Positions 35,662 to 47,600 of a stretch of DNA of 64,000 nt are shown here, one piece after another. This DNA is from Neopestalotiopsis rosae (Eukaryota > Ascomycota > Sordariomycetes > Amphisphaeriales > Sporocadaceae). The position numbers and the translations under genes are program-made. The stretch spans positions 2,170,001 to 2,234,000 of the forward strand of contig JALGAS010000001.1 in assembly GCA_023078685.1 (NCBI GenBank). The letters are read 5' to 3'. Numbering within the stretch: the stretch's first letter is position 1; every line of letters starts with the position of its first letter. Under the pieces are notes generated by a model. That model was not told where the DNA came from, ran no database searches, and saw only the letters and a program-made list of their open reading frames with translations.

Positions 35662-35976
35662 TCAATGTTTTGAATCAGTCCAATTAAACCCGGCGAGGAG
35701 CGATGAAATCATAAGAGCAGCGCGCAGGAGACCATACAAAGGGATGAAATTCAGCATTGATTGAAAGAGAGATTCAAGGGACAAAGTAGTCGAGAGGACC
35801 GACCAGTACATGAGACATTCTTTGAGTTGTGTAGGATTGGACGTTTTGAGCGCATTGAACGTGGAGATAAGGGCATAAGAAAGAGAAAGCATCGAGGTGA
35901 TTCCATTCAGCAGAGCTCCAAACATTGTGGTAGGCAATGTACATACAGTACGTCGAATATATCTTGTATATGACAT
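35662..35976 (-). CDS. TB2/DP1/HVA22 (Yop1/REEP-like) family frame, probably incomplete
   Basis: From the Met at 35976 (or 35925) the frame encodes LSYALISTFNALKTSNPTQL, then YWSVLSTTLSLESLFQSM and FIPLYGLLRAALMISSL. This is the TB2/DP1/HVA22 layout: a hydrophobic hairpin, the YWxV motif, an E-S pair, and a P-x-Y pair before the next hydrophobic segment. Family members shape tubular endoplasmic reticulum. The frame ends FNWTDSKH at 35662, earlier than usual, and no clear C-terminal exon follows, so it may be truncated. The similarity is moderate. Confidence 0.5.
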   Translation of the reverse strand: MSYTRYIRRTVCTLPTTMFGALLNGITSMLSLSYALISTFNALKTSNPTQLKECLMYWSVLSTTLSLESLFQSMLNFIPLYGLLRAALMISSLLAGFNWTDSKH

Positions 35977-36065
35977 GAGCAGGATATGAATATGAGGTTT
36001 GACCTGGGCGTTATTAATACAATACCACAAGGGTCAAAGTGGATTCAGATATAACTTGGGTGAAT

Positions 36066-36155
36066 CCGAAAATAGAGAAGTGGAACCATCTAAAACTGGA
36101 TGAATGTATTGTGCTGGTTTTATGTATTAAGTATACAGAGCTGAATCAGGATGTT
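36066..36155 (+). repeat. diverged ~85-bp repeat, copy B
   Basis: See the copy at 31998. Shared words are AAACTGGATGAA, ATTGTGC and AGAGCTGAAT. Confidence 0.55.
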
Positions 36156-37540
36156 TCAATCCGGAGTTCAAATAGGTCGCTGTAGCGTTACATAAATGCT
36201 AGATCTCTTTGATCCGGAGTTTTCTTCACATACCACTGCCTCTCTTCAATCATCCAGGCAAGACATTCCCAAGCATTGACACAATGCCTGATGCCAATCC
36301 ATTGCAGTTTACAAGGACCGACTCTGTTCCGGCGTACAGTGCGTTCCGTGGTGACTTCTTCGAAATGTTATGATTGAGCTTAACTTAAGTTGTGGACCTA
36401 AACCCCGGGACCCGGTGAAATGTGGGCCTAAGCTTCGGCGTTTGTATTGAGAGAACGCTCGAGAGTGAAGTGGTTGCGTACTAACACTTCCCCTTACCTG
36501 TCGTGTATTTTATACGACAATCGCACCTCGCCGGAAACTATTCTGATCCTGTTGTCAAAGTCTCTAGTGCATCGCCAGCAGATATATACAATATATTTTC
36601 CCTCCTTGCAGTGCCGTTTCCGGAAATGGACCCTGGTCCTTCCTGATTCCGCTTGTAGCCCGCGCGGGACGTTTTGCCTACAAGCTCGGTGCCACACTTA
36701 TGTACCCATTGGATTTTTCGGTACCTGGCATCGAGCTCATCTCAGCCACAACGCCGCACATTATTGACGCGGCATATAATAGAGGGGTGACACGGCTGCT
36801 TTTTCCCCAGACGAACTAATGGTAACAATTGAGATGAATGTGACGCATGATTTCTGCACTTAATGCTGCGCCAAGGATAAGCGCGGTCACGAACCACGTT
36901 ACTTCTCACTTGTTAGTCTAAGCTCAATACGTCAGTGCATATAAATGGATAATCTCCATTGGCAAGGCACAATATCCTATCAGATAGAGTACTTTGTTAT
37001 GTACTGTAGCAATTTCCCCTTGATATCAGGATAGCTTGATGTGATCACGTTGTTATTTGGTTTGATCTGCAATGAGAGTGTCATTTCTGAGGCTCGTTAA
37101 ATACTCAACCTTAGATGTTTTGACTAGCTCTGAGTTCATTAGAGGACAGATTGGTCTGCGCGAATGCATCATCTGCAGCACTAAGCGTATCCGTATCTGC
37201 GGGAAGATAGGCAATGAAAGGAGAAGGGCTTTCTGCAGAGCATCATCATTTCTTGATCAATTTCACAAGAATTCAATCAAACAACAGATTTATGACATAT
37301 GTGCCAACTGCTATTGCATAAGTCTTTTCATATGCGTGTGCACATCTCCTAGATCAACAAAGAAAAGAAATACTAAGGGACATGCACACCACGAGCTGCT
37401 GACCATTGATTGCAATGGTTCAAATCCTCGTTACGACCAAGAAGTAGCGAACGAAGCCTTCAAAGTGTCTTTTAAAAAACTTGCACGGCTTCTTACAAGC
37501 ATAAAGAGAAAAGAACCCCCCACCCCTCCCCTTGGGGATT
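36156..37540. other. intergenic, no supported gene
   Basis: A 161-codon plus frame (37072-37557) is open but shows no motif and ends in a C-rich tract. I do not call it. Confidence 0.35.
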
Positions 37541-37650
37541 CGAGAATAAAGGGGTGAAGGATGGCCATACTATCGCATGGAATTGCTCTCCGAGAGGACA
37601 CCAGTCGCACTTTCGCAGCAGTGTAGCAAGCAAACATCGAAGAAACGATT
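37541..37650. repeat. 3' flank of the first NLR gene, duplicated at 44.3 kb
   Basis: The segment resembles 44311-44410 (GGATGGCCATACTATCGCAT against GGATGGACAAATACTCGTAT; CGCACTTTCGCAGCAGTGTA against CGCACTTGCACAGCAATGCG). It lies about 260-360 bp past the stop codon of the first NLR gene; its partner lies at a similar distance past the second. Confidence 0.7.
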
Positions 37651-37904
37651 TATGGCGGAGCCAATAGTGCATCAACTAAAGACAAGCGATGGTAGCTCGA
37701 TGCTATTTCAGTTTTCTGCTGAACTACACAAAGACACGGGCTCAACTAAAGCTTGCAGCGTCAGCCTAGGCAGTATCAATGCACGTAGTTGATGAGATTG
37801 TTGAATGTCTATAAGCTTGTACTGTATAATACTAATATTCACTACATTTCGGTGGGGTTTGACCTTGCAGACGACGTCAGTGCTTTCCGGGACGTAGCGA
37901 CTGA

Positions 37905-40900
37905 CTAATCAGCATGACTTTCTCCCTCAAGAGGAACCCAAATCCTGTAGCCCAAGTTCTCCCTGAGCTTAAGCTGTCCATTCGAAATTGCGTCTTGGAA
38001 TGTCTTTCCGTCTTCAAGATTGGCTTTACGGAATCCGGACGTTTGGTTAGTAATACAAATGTTTTCGCGGCTGTACAAACTGAATTGTTCCTGGAAACCT
38101 CGCCATAGCAAACTTTCGTAAAGATGCTCCATATGTTGAGGATTGCGAAGGGTAGGTCGTGTTTCGAATTCAAGTGACAGCTTTTGGGTCTCCAAGATAT
38201 TATCCATCAAGTCCGGCTGCTCGCCTAGAGCTCTGGTGGCAAAAGATCGTACTGACGAATCCTCGTCCTTGAGGAGTGCTACTAAAGCAGTCGTGGTTGT
38301 CTCTGACAAGGCGGACTGCTTACCAAGAGCTCGAATGGCAGAGGATCGTATTGACAAGTCCTCGTCCTTGAGGAGTGCCACTAAAGCAGTTATGGTCACC
38401 TCTGACAAGGTGGACTGCTCGCCTAGAGCTTCGGCGGCAGATGATCGTACCGACGAGTGCTCGTCCTTGAGCAGTGCTGCTAAAGCAGTTGTGGTTGTCT
38501 CTGATAAGGTGGACTGCTTGCCTAGAGCTTTAACAACAGAGGATCGTATGTACGAGTGCTCGTCCTTGAGGAGCGCCACTGAAGCAGTCATGGTAGTTTC
38601 TGATAAAGTGGACTGCTCGCCTAGAGCTAAGGCGGCATAATATCGTACTGACGGGTCCTCGTTCTTGAGGAGTGCTACTAAAGCAGTTGTGGTCGCCTTT
38701 GGTAAGGTGGACTGATTGCCTAGAGCTCGAATGGCAGAAGATCGTACGAAACTGTTCTCGTCCTTGAGGAGTGCCACTAAAGCAGTTGTGGTCGCCTCTG
38801 ACAAGGTGGACTGCTCGCCTAGAGCTCGAGCGGCAGAAGATCGTACCGACGAGTGCTCGTCCTTGAGCAGTGCTGCTAAAGCAGTTGTGGTTGTCTCTGA
38901 CAAGGTGGACTGCTTGCCGAGAGCTTCGGCGGCATCATTTCGTACTGTCCAGCAATTGTCCTTAAGGAGCGCCACTAAAGCAGTCATGGTAGTCTCTGAC
39001 AAGGTGGACTGCTTGCCAAGAGCTTTAGCGGCAGAAGATCGTACCAACGAGTGCTCGTCCTCGAGGAGCGCCACTAAAGCAATTATGGTCACCTCTGACA
39101 AGGTGGACTTCTCGCCTAGAGCTTCGGCGGCAGATGATCGTACTGACCAGTGCTCGTTCTTGAGGAATGCTATTAAAGCAGTTGTGGTCACCTCTGATAA
39201 GGTGGACTGCTCGCCTAGAGTTCGAATGGCAGAAGATTGTACCGACGAGTGCTCGTCCTTGAGCAGTGCTGCTAAAGCAGTTGTGGTCGCCTCTGACAAG
39301 GTGGACTGCTTGCCGAGAGCTTCAGCGGCAGAACGTCGTACTGACGGGTTCTCGTCCAAGATGAGTGTTACAAAAGCAGTTATGGTCGCCTCTGACAAGG
39401 TGGACTGCTTGCCTAGAGCTTCGGCGGCAGAAGATCGTACTAACGAGTGCTCGTCCTTGAGGAGCGCCACTAAAGCAGTTATGGTCGCCTCTGACAAGGT
39501 GGACTGCTTGCCGAGAGCTTCAGCGGCAGAACGTCGTACTAACCATTTCTCGTCCTTGAAGAGCGCCACTAAAGCAGTCATGGTAGTCTCTGACAAGGTG
39601 CAGTGCTCGCCTAGAGCTCGAGCGGTATAAGATCGTACTGACGAGTCCTCGTTTTTGAGGAGTGCTACTAAAGCAGTTGTGGTCGCCTCTGACAAGGTGG
39701 ACTGCTTGCCGAGAGTTTCAGCGGCAGAATCTCGTCCGGACGGGTCCTTGTCCTTAAGGAGCGCCACTAAAGCAGTTATGGTCACCTCTGACAAGGTAGA
39801 GTGCTCGCCTAAAGCTTCGGCGGCAGAACGTCGTACTGACCAGTTCTCATCCTTAAGGAGCGCCACTAAATCAGTTGTGGTCGCCTCTGACATGGTGGAG
39901 TGCTTGCCTAGAGCTTCGGCGGCACAAGATCGTACTGATGGGTGCCCGTCCTTGAGGACCGCCACTAAAGCAGTCGTGGTAGTCTCTGACAAGGTGGACT
40001 GCTTGCCTAGAGCTTTAGCGGCAGACCATCGTACTGCCGGGTCCTCGTCCTTGAGGAATGCCACTAAAGTGGGTTTAATAGTCTTCGATAGATGCCTTCC
40101 AGAATACAACAGTGCCTCCAGAATCTCTTGTTTTCTCCCAGGCCCGGCTAACACAAGCTGTAAAACCTTTTCAGGGAGTTCTCGTTCCCTCGCGAGGTAT
40201 GAACGTCCTGTGAATTCATTTTCGAACAATACCCATTGCTTCATTCGCTCTTCTCTGCTTTTCCTAACACCGGAAGGCAAACGAACTGCTTCGCACATGC
40301 AATGCATGACCAGACGCTGGTGCGCTGGCCCGAGCAGGTCGACTGGCTCTTTCTCAATTTCTTCGAAGAAGCGAGTTGACTCGTATGTCCCTTCGGCATC
40401 CAGCAGTCCGGCAACGAAGCGCCACACCATGTCGTATCGTGCAGTGTATTTGTGTTGTTGGAAATATGCGATTGGTGATAGTTCTTCCAGAACATCATGT
40501 CCTGTCATCCACTTTCTTGAAATATACCGTGCTGCAAAATATTCTTGGATTGTCAGGTGAAGAAAATAACATTCGCGGCGATTGTCTGTCGAAGTGGCCG
40601 ATGAGCGAAGAAATGAAGATTTGCGCAATGTCCAGTCGAATTTTCCTTCTATTGAAGACAATTCGAAAAGAACATCTTCCTTGAAGACCGTAATACCATT
40701 GTGTATCCCATAGAAAGCCATACTCTCGAGTATTTCAGTTACTGGTCTCATCTCACGTACCAGCTGCTTTCCCCAAGCACTATCGTCCTGATCCCGCCCT
40801 CCCATAATTCGAAAGTCTTTTTTCAATAGCCCTTTTTCAATGGCATGGTAGAGCTGGGTCATTGTCTCTGGCTTGGACTGCAAGACATCTTCCCACGCAA

Positions 40901-42806
40901 AGCATACTGCATCGAGCTGTATTGGGATCCGAACAAGGTCCTCAATCAGGGGACGATCATCAAGAAACGCCATAATGTTCTTTGCTTTTTCTTTGTCTCC
41001 AACCATCTGACGAACGTACTCCCTTGCCTGATTTGGATAGAATCCAATTGTTTCTAACTCAACGTCGAAAGTACCGAATTCGTCTGGTAGATGGACTGAT
41101 GGCCGAGACGTTACAATAACGTTGGGCAAGTTCAATAGCTTTTTCATGAGCCCGTGGAGATCGTTTCCAGGCGAGAGAAGCTGCTGAACTTCGTCCAACC
41201 CATCAAGTAAGAACAGACTACTCGACTTAGCCTTTGCACACTCACTGGACAGATCATGACGAATGGGTTTATTCGCTTCGTGATCCGAAAGGAATGTATC
41301 GGAAATGAGGTCTTCCAAATCGTATACTCCACGACGCCCTGCCAGCTTTCTTAATGGAATCCAGAGAAGTCGTACAAAGCGATCGTTCCATTGCTTGGTT
41401 TCCGTGAAATCATGAACAATCTTTTTACACAATGTGGTTTTCCCAACACCTGGGCGACCTCGAATAAGAATCCGCCGTGGTTCCCTCTCAGTTTTCTCGC
41501 CACGTATCTTACGCGGCTTGAACAAATCGACGAGGTTGATGTGGCAGTCCTTGTCGGGTTCCTCGATGTTGAGTTGATCTCGTAACGAAGTCCGAAGCCT
41601 GGGCTTCCCGAGTTCGTCAACAGGCAAGTCGCCATGTCGTTTCTGGTCGACAATGGCCAAATTGATATAGCACTGTTCCATAGGCAATTTGTCTCCTGAG
41701 AGTCTTTCGATCTTGAGCTTTTCAGAAGAATAGCTTCCGCGTATGAGGTTATCCGCTTGGTCGAGAAGCGGCAAACGTCGCATATCAGTGATAGCTTCTT
41801 GGATCGCGATATACGCTGGGTCTTCAAGCCCATAACATTTGTTGAGCCCAGAATGATCGGTATCAACCGGAGTAGCCGTACTTGCAGGACCTTTGGCCGA
41901 ATTTCGACTGACGACCTAGCAACAGTTAGACGAGCAAAAAATTGCGGGCCACTGATGATACCTACCAGATCAAAGGAAAGACCCAAGATATACAAAGGCA
42001 TTGTTTCGCGAATCGACCGGATCTTGACATCTTTGCGCAATTTGCAAAGGTCTGCGAATCTGTCTCCTAGATCATCAAGTTCGGAGGAATCCGGACGAAG
42101 AGAGATGGGCAAGTCGGCCCTGGAACCAAGCAAGCTTGTCAGCCATGCTACGAATGACCCGATCGAAGATATTGATGATCCGTGGTGGGGAGTGCCTAAA
42201 AACAAGACCCCAGAGGTATCCCGGACGATCTCATTTGTGTCAGGAGCGTTGGAAAGTGCCTGCGAGACATGATTAGTCAATTAATCAGAACAAGACAAGA
42301 CTTCTTCTACCTGTTTAATAATGATCCCGCCGAAACTGTGTCCGATAAAGTAGATTGGCAGGCGTGGGCGAGGGTGTTCCGTTCTATCCTTCTCAAGGTC
42401 CTTCAGTAATTTTTGGCCGATCTCCTGGGCCGATTTAACCGATGCATTGATGAACCAGTCGGAGTTGTAAGCAAAGCTAAGGATTCGCGCTTCCTTGAAT
42501 GTCTCCGGCAAAAGCTTTCGCAGCAGATGTACCTTCCCTGAGGAATCCTGCGTATGCGCATGGCCTTCCCAGGTACGCTCGGGATGGGCACCCAGGCCAT
42601 GGACAGCAACAATCCTATCATGTCAGCTTCCTCGTAATGTAATCGGGAAACACATACTCAAATTTAGCATTCATCGGCTCGAATGTGACTTGGATTCCAT
42701 CGGGTCGATGTTCCTGACTGCGACGTTGGATTTTGAACGCCAGGGGATACAGTAAGAGGGCACCGAGCACCACGGCGCATGCCGTGATTAAGCCTGACAG
42801 ACCCAT
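37905..42806 (-). CDS. NLR-type receptor: membrane helix, alpha/beta-hydrolase, NACHT, 19 HEAT-like repeats
   Basis: Exons 42806-42658, 42614-42311, 42259-41966 and 41915-37905 join in phase to give about 1585 residues. Residues 3-25 form a hydrophobic helix. Residues 50-250 are a SesB-like alpha/beta-hydrolase with HGLGAH and the nucleophile motif GHSFGG (Ser about 143), then FLGTPHHGS. NACHT follows: Walker A GRPGVGKT about 402-409 and Walker B LFLLDGLDEV about 483-492. About 860-1487 are 19 units of 33 residues built on ALVALLKDE-x-SVRSSAAEALG. A C-terminal cap (LYESLLWRGFQEQF) ends the protein. This is the layout of fungal STAND/NLR non-self receptors: ligand sensed by repeats, NACHT oligomerises, the hydrolase acts as effector. 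The frame is intact. Its paralogue lies directly upstream. Confidence 0.9.
38205..40086 (-). repeat. 19 tandem 99-bp repeats encoding HEAT-like units
   Basis: Each 99-bp unit encodes 33 residues, with the ALG box recurring every 33 codons. Units are nearly identical at the DNA level. Variation concentrates just before and after the VR pair (DEHS, DEDP, DENW, DNCW) and at the AAE/AIR/AAK positions, which in a HEAT fold would be exposed helix positions. Confidence 0.92.
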
Positions 42807-44310
42807 GAGGCGTGATAAAGCTCGCAGAAAGAGATAATAAAGTCGCTACAGCGAGGATGACTGCCTGGGCGAATGCTGAGTGGTCTATGCTTCTGCTGAT
42901 GTTGTAATGGTGGTAAGTTTGACAGAATGCAGACGGAAAGAGATACAGCAGATCAAGAAGACGTACAAAGTGTTTGATCAGTTGCGAGTAGCAGAAACTC
43001 GACACACTGGGGTTCGGCAGGGTGACGTGGCTATTTCCATGCCCACAGAATGTCTTCCCTGGTTCTTTTTTCTCTTTTTTCCAAGCTTGCTCCGCACTTC
43101 TGCTGCTATATTATGCAAAAAGCTCAATCTAATCCTATCAAGCTTATCGTTTTTGTGGTCCGTACCTTTCGGACTGTTCGCGGAGAAGTCACAGCGCAAT
43201 TATCATTGATCTGTTCGAGGCTCCAGGACAACCCACAGTTCAGCGCGTTCCGTCCCACTTCCTGTGGAGCCGGCCGATATCCCGCATTGTGACAAACAGG
43301 GGATGCAGCGCGAGACGGTCGATCGTAGAGGGCTGCACAGATTGATTGGCTGGAGCACCGTTCCACCCCGGCCAAAATAGAAGGCCGCGATCTCGCAGGT
43401 TTGCAGATCAACTACTCACTTCGTTTTTCTTTTTCTCTTTTTCGGACGTTCGCAGCGAAGGAGAGAATCATGCGAAAGGAGGTTGAAGTGGATTCAAGTT
43501 CAGGGTTGCGCGTTCGCATCAATTATAGGTTGTCCAGTTCGCGACGGCTGCTCGTCCTCTTCTCTACTGATCTTATCACTAGCTCAAATTGTCAAAGGGT
43601 CTATGACGTAAGCTGTCTGTAAGCTATAGAAAGCGTCACCATCCCAGTTTGTGCCGCCGGAATTACAAGGATGGTTTTCGCATCAGCGCCTTCTCAAGAT
43701 TTGCGCTAGCCATAGCGCGCGGGGCTCGGCTGATGCCGCCTGGTCGTTGGGTTAGTATCCTTTGACGATCTTATATCGAATGGCGATGAATCCCCCGAGT
43801 GTTAATTTGATTGCATTACCAAATACATAGGTAGGCAATGAACACTGGCATTCACTGCGTTGGTGATTAGGCGAAGTCACAACGCTTTAATTGATGGAGC
43901 CGCGCACTCGACAGCTGCTAAAACGTGCACAAGGTCTGCACGAATGGCTCCGAAATACACGACATGGAGTGTTCTAGTCACCCACCCTACCATAGTACTA
44001 GAAACTATTTTTCCTAGGCCTACTTGCTGATTTTCGCTCCTTCTCGCTTTTCTTTCTTGTTCTGGTATGTGGGTGTGCGGAAAGCAGCGGACAGTCCCGC
44101 CTTGCGAGCCTCTGGGGATTTGTAGGATCACATATCTAATAAGTGGATGCTGTTATCGCTGATCTTAAAGAATAATTTTCGCTGGTTCGATCGATGTTGC
44201 TCTCATTGGAGCGTGCTGGAACTACCTTAGCACTCTCGAAAGGGAAGAGAAGGGGGGGGGGGGGGGGGGGGGGGAAGCTATAGTTTCCCATAGGAGAAGA
44301 ATGCATCAGG
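42807..44310. other. intergenic between the two NLR genes, no gene seen
   Basis: The first few hundred bases are the likely promoter of the first NLR gene. A run of 23 G lies at 44252-44274. Confidence 0.45.
44252..44274. repeat. poly-G run of 23 bases
   Basis: Direct reading; it lies next to the duplicated 3' flank of the second NLR gene. The other copy has a C-rich tract at the equivalent place (37515-37530). Confidence 0.9.
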
Positions 44311-44410
44311 AATATAAGGGCGGAGGATGGACAAATACTCGTATTGGGATCGCTCTTGGGAGAATGCCATCCGCACTTGCACAGCAATGCGGCAAGCAAC
44401 CGTTGAAGAC
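44311..44410. repeat. 3' flank of the second NLR gene, duplicated at 37.5 kb
   Basis: See 37541-37650. The shared order is kept across about 100 bp. Confidence 0.7.
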
Positions 44411-44691
44411 AGGTGTGATGACGACGCGAATAGTGTGACTCCTGAATGTGAGCGAAAGTGGCCCAGCGATATTTGAAATCTTTGCTGAAACACATTAGAA
44501 AAATGCCCTCGACTAGAGCATTTGACCTCGGTTAGACAGTATTGTCATGTGATGAAGTGAGAAAAGATGATGAGTCTTCCTAAACTTTGAAAAAGGGAAC
44601 TGTGAGATGGGTAATAAATCACTTACCGTTTGCATAGCACTGTTATGGCACTAAAGAAATTAGCAATTCTATTGAATATCTACGGTAAAAT

Positions 44692-47600
44692 TCAACATTG
44701 ACTATCCCATAGCCCTGGGCACAGGTTATCCTGCACTTCCTTAATCGCCTCGGCGAGCTCGTCACGCGAGCCGTTTGCTTGATAATCTTGTAGTGCTGTG
44801 GATATACACAATGTTTCATGTGTCAGTTGCCATGTAAAATGCTCCTTAAAAGCGACCTCCAGCATGGCTTGAAAGAGTGGCCCTATGGTCTCCATAAAGA
44901 GACTGGTTTGGGGTAGTGAGCGTAATAGTATTCTGACTGCCGAACCTCTGACATGCCAATCATCGTCTCGGAGCCTAGCTGCAACTGCTACAACATGCTC
45001 GTCTGCAAGGGCTGGTTGACTCTGAAGCACCTTAAGAGCTGCTCGTCTAACACGCCAATCATCGTCTCGGAGCCATGCTATAATGGCTAGAATATGCTCG
45101 TCTGCAAGGGCTGGTTGACTCTGAAGCACCTTGAGCGCTGTTTGTCTAGCATGCCAGTCATCATCTCCGAGCGATGTCATCAGGGCTACAATATGCTCAT
45201 CTGTAATGGCTGGTCGTCTCTGAAGCACTTTAAGAGCTACTTGTCTCACACGCCAGTCATCGTCTCGGAGCCTTGCTGCAACTGCTACAACATGCTCGTC
45301 TGCAAGGGCTGGTTGACTCTGAAGCACCTTAAGAGCTGCTTGCCTAACACGCCAATCATCGTCTCGGAGCCATGCTATAATGGCTACAATATGCTCGTCT
45401 GCAAGGGCTGGTTGACTCTGAAGTACCTCAAGAGCTGCTTGTCTCAGGTACAAGTCATCGTCTCCGAGCCTTGCTGTAACTGCTACAAGATGCTCGTCTG
45501 CAAGGGCTGGTTGACTCTGAAGTACCTCAAGAGCTGCTTGTCTAACACGCCAGTGATCGTCTCCGAGCCTTGCTGTAACTGCTACAACATGCTCGTCTGC
45601 AAGGGCTGGTTGACTCTGAAGCACCTTGAGAGCTGTTTGTCTCACGTCCGAGTTATCGTCTCGGAGCCTAGCTGCAACTGCTACAACATGCTCGTCTGCA
45701 AGGGCTGGTTGACTCTGAAGCACCTTAAGAGCTGCTCGTCTAACACGCCAATCATCGTCTCGGAGCCATGCTATAATGGCTAGAATATGCTCATCTGCAA
45801 GGGCTGGTTGACTCTGGAGTACCTCAAAAGCTGCTTGTCTCACGCCCGAGTCATCGTCTCGGAGCCATGCTATAAGGGTTACAATATGCTCATCTGCAAG
45901 GGCTGGTTGACTCTGAAGCAGCTCAAGAGCTGCTTGTCTCACGCCCGAGTCATCGTCTCCGAGCCTTGCTGTAACTGCTACAACATGCTCGTCTGCAAGG
46001 GCTGGTTGACTCTGAAGCAGCTCAAGAGCTGCTTGTCTCACGCCCGAGTCATCGTCTCCGAGCCTTGCTGTAACTACTACAACATGCTCGTCTGCAAGGG
46101 CTGGTTGACTCTGAAGCACCTTGAGAGCTGTTTGTCTCACGTCCGAGTGATCATCTCCGAGCCTTGCTGCGACTGCTACAAGATGTTCGTCTGCAAGGGC
46201 TGGTTGACTCCGCAGCACCTTGAGGGCTTTTTGTCTAACACGCCAATCATCGTCTCGGAGCCATGCTATAATGGCTAGAATATGCTCATCTGCAAGGGCT
46301 GGTTGACTCTGAAGCACCCTGAGAGCTGTTTGTCTAAAACGCCAATCATCGTCTCGGAGCCATGCTATAAGGGTTACAATTTGCTCGTCTGCAAGGGCTG
46401 GTTGACTCTGAAGTACCTCAAGAGCTGTTTGTCTCACGTCCGAGTGATCATCTCCGAGCCTTGCTGCGACTGCTACAAGATGTTCGTCCACAAGGGCTGG
46501 TTGACTCTGAAGCACCTTGAGAGCTGCTTGTCTCACGTCCGAGTGATCATCTCCGAGCCTTGCTGTAACTACTACAACATGCTCGTCTGCAAGGGCTGGT
46601 TGACTCTGAAGCACCTTGAGAGCTGTTTGTCTCACGTCCGAGTGATCATCTCCGAGCCTTGCTGCGACTGCTACAAGATGTTCGTCTGCAAGGGCTGGTT
46701 GACTCTGAAGTACCTCAAGAGCTGCTTGCCTAACACGCCAATCATCGTCTCGGAGCCATGCTATAATGGCTAGAATATGCTCATCTGCAAGGGCTGGTTG
46801 ACTCTGAAGCAGCTCAAGAGCTGCTTGTCTCACGCCCGAGTCATCGTCTCCGAGCCTTGCTGTAACTGCTACAAGATGCTCGTCTGCAAGGGCTGGTTGA
46901 CTCTGAAGTACCTCAAGAGCTGCTTGTCTAACACGCCAGTGATCGTCCCGGAGCCATGCTATAATGGCTACAATATGCTCATCTGCAAGGGCTGGTTGAC
47001 TCTGAAGCAGCTCAAGAGCTGCTTGTCTCACGCCCGAGTCATCGTCTCCGAGCCTTGCTGTAACTGCTACAACATGCTCGTCTGCAAGGGCTGGTTGACT
47101 CCGAAGCACCCTGAGAGCTGCTCGTCTTGAACGCCAATCATCATCTCGGAGCCATGCTATAATGGCTAGAATATGCTCGTCTGCAAGGGCTGGTTGACTC
47201 TGAAGCACCTCAAGAGCTGATCGTCGAACGTCCGAGTTATCGTCTCCGAGACATGCTGTAACAGCTTGGAGTAAACCATCGCGCAAGGGTTCTCTCAATC
47301 GCCGCAACAAGTCAAGAAGATCGGGATCCAGAGATCCATCGCCACACTTTGCTACCCATATAGAGGCAAGTTCTGTGGCCAACAAGGGAATACGAGGTCG
47401 GTTTCGGATGGTTTGTATAAGTATTCTTCTTGTCTCCTCAGACGCTTGTTTGAATGCCATCGTCAACGAACTCTCCGGAAGTTCTATATCGCACGCCAGT
47501 CGTGATGCTTTCGTAAATTCGCATTCAAATGAAATCCACCGTGACAACTGGCCTTCCAACCTCCTTCGAATTTTGGTGAATCCCTCGCAGTGCTTGGGCC

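Noticed and set aside
37380..37445. tRNA-like GGTTCAAATCC box
   Set aside because: The flanking bases do not form a T stem and no acceptor or anticodon arm could be found.
36447..37557. Two plus frames upstream of the first NLR 3' flank
   Set aside because: No recognisable domain, and the composition resembles translated non-coding DNA.
38143..40560. Long plus-strand frames antisense to the first NLR repeat array
   Set aside because: The 99-bp period keeps the opposite frame open; the product is a low-complexity mirror of the repeats and has no start or splice support.
45094..47130. Plus-strand Cys/Leu-rich repeated frames antisense to the second NLR array
   Set aside because: Same cause. 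The sense strand carries NACHT and cap domains, so the antisense frames are shadows.
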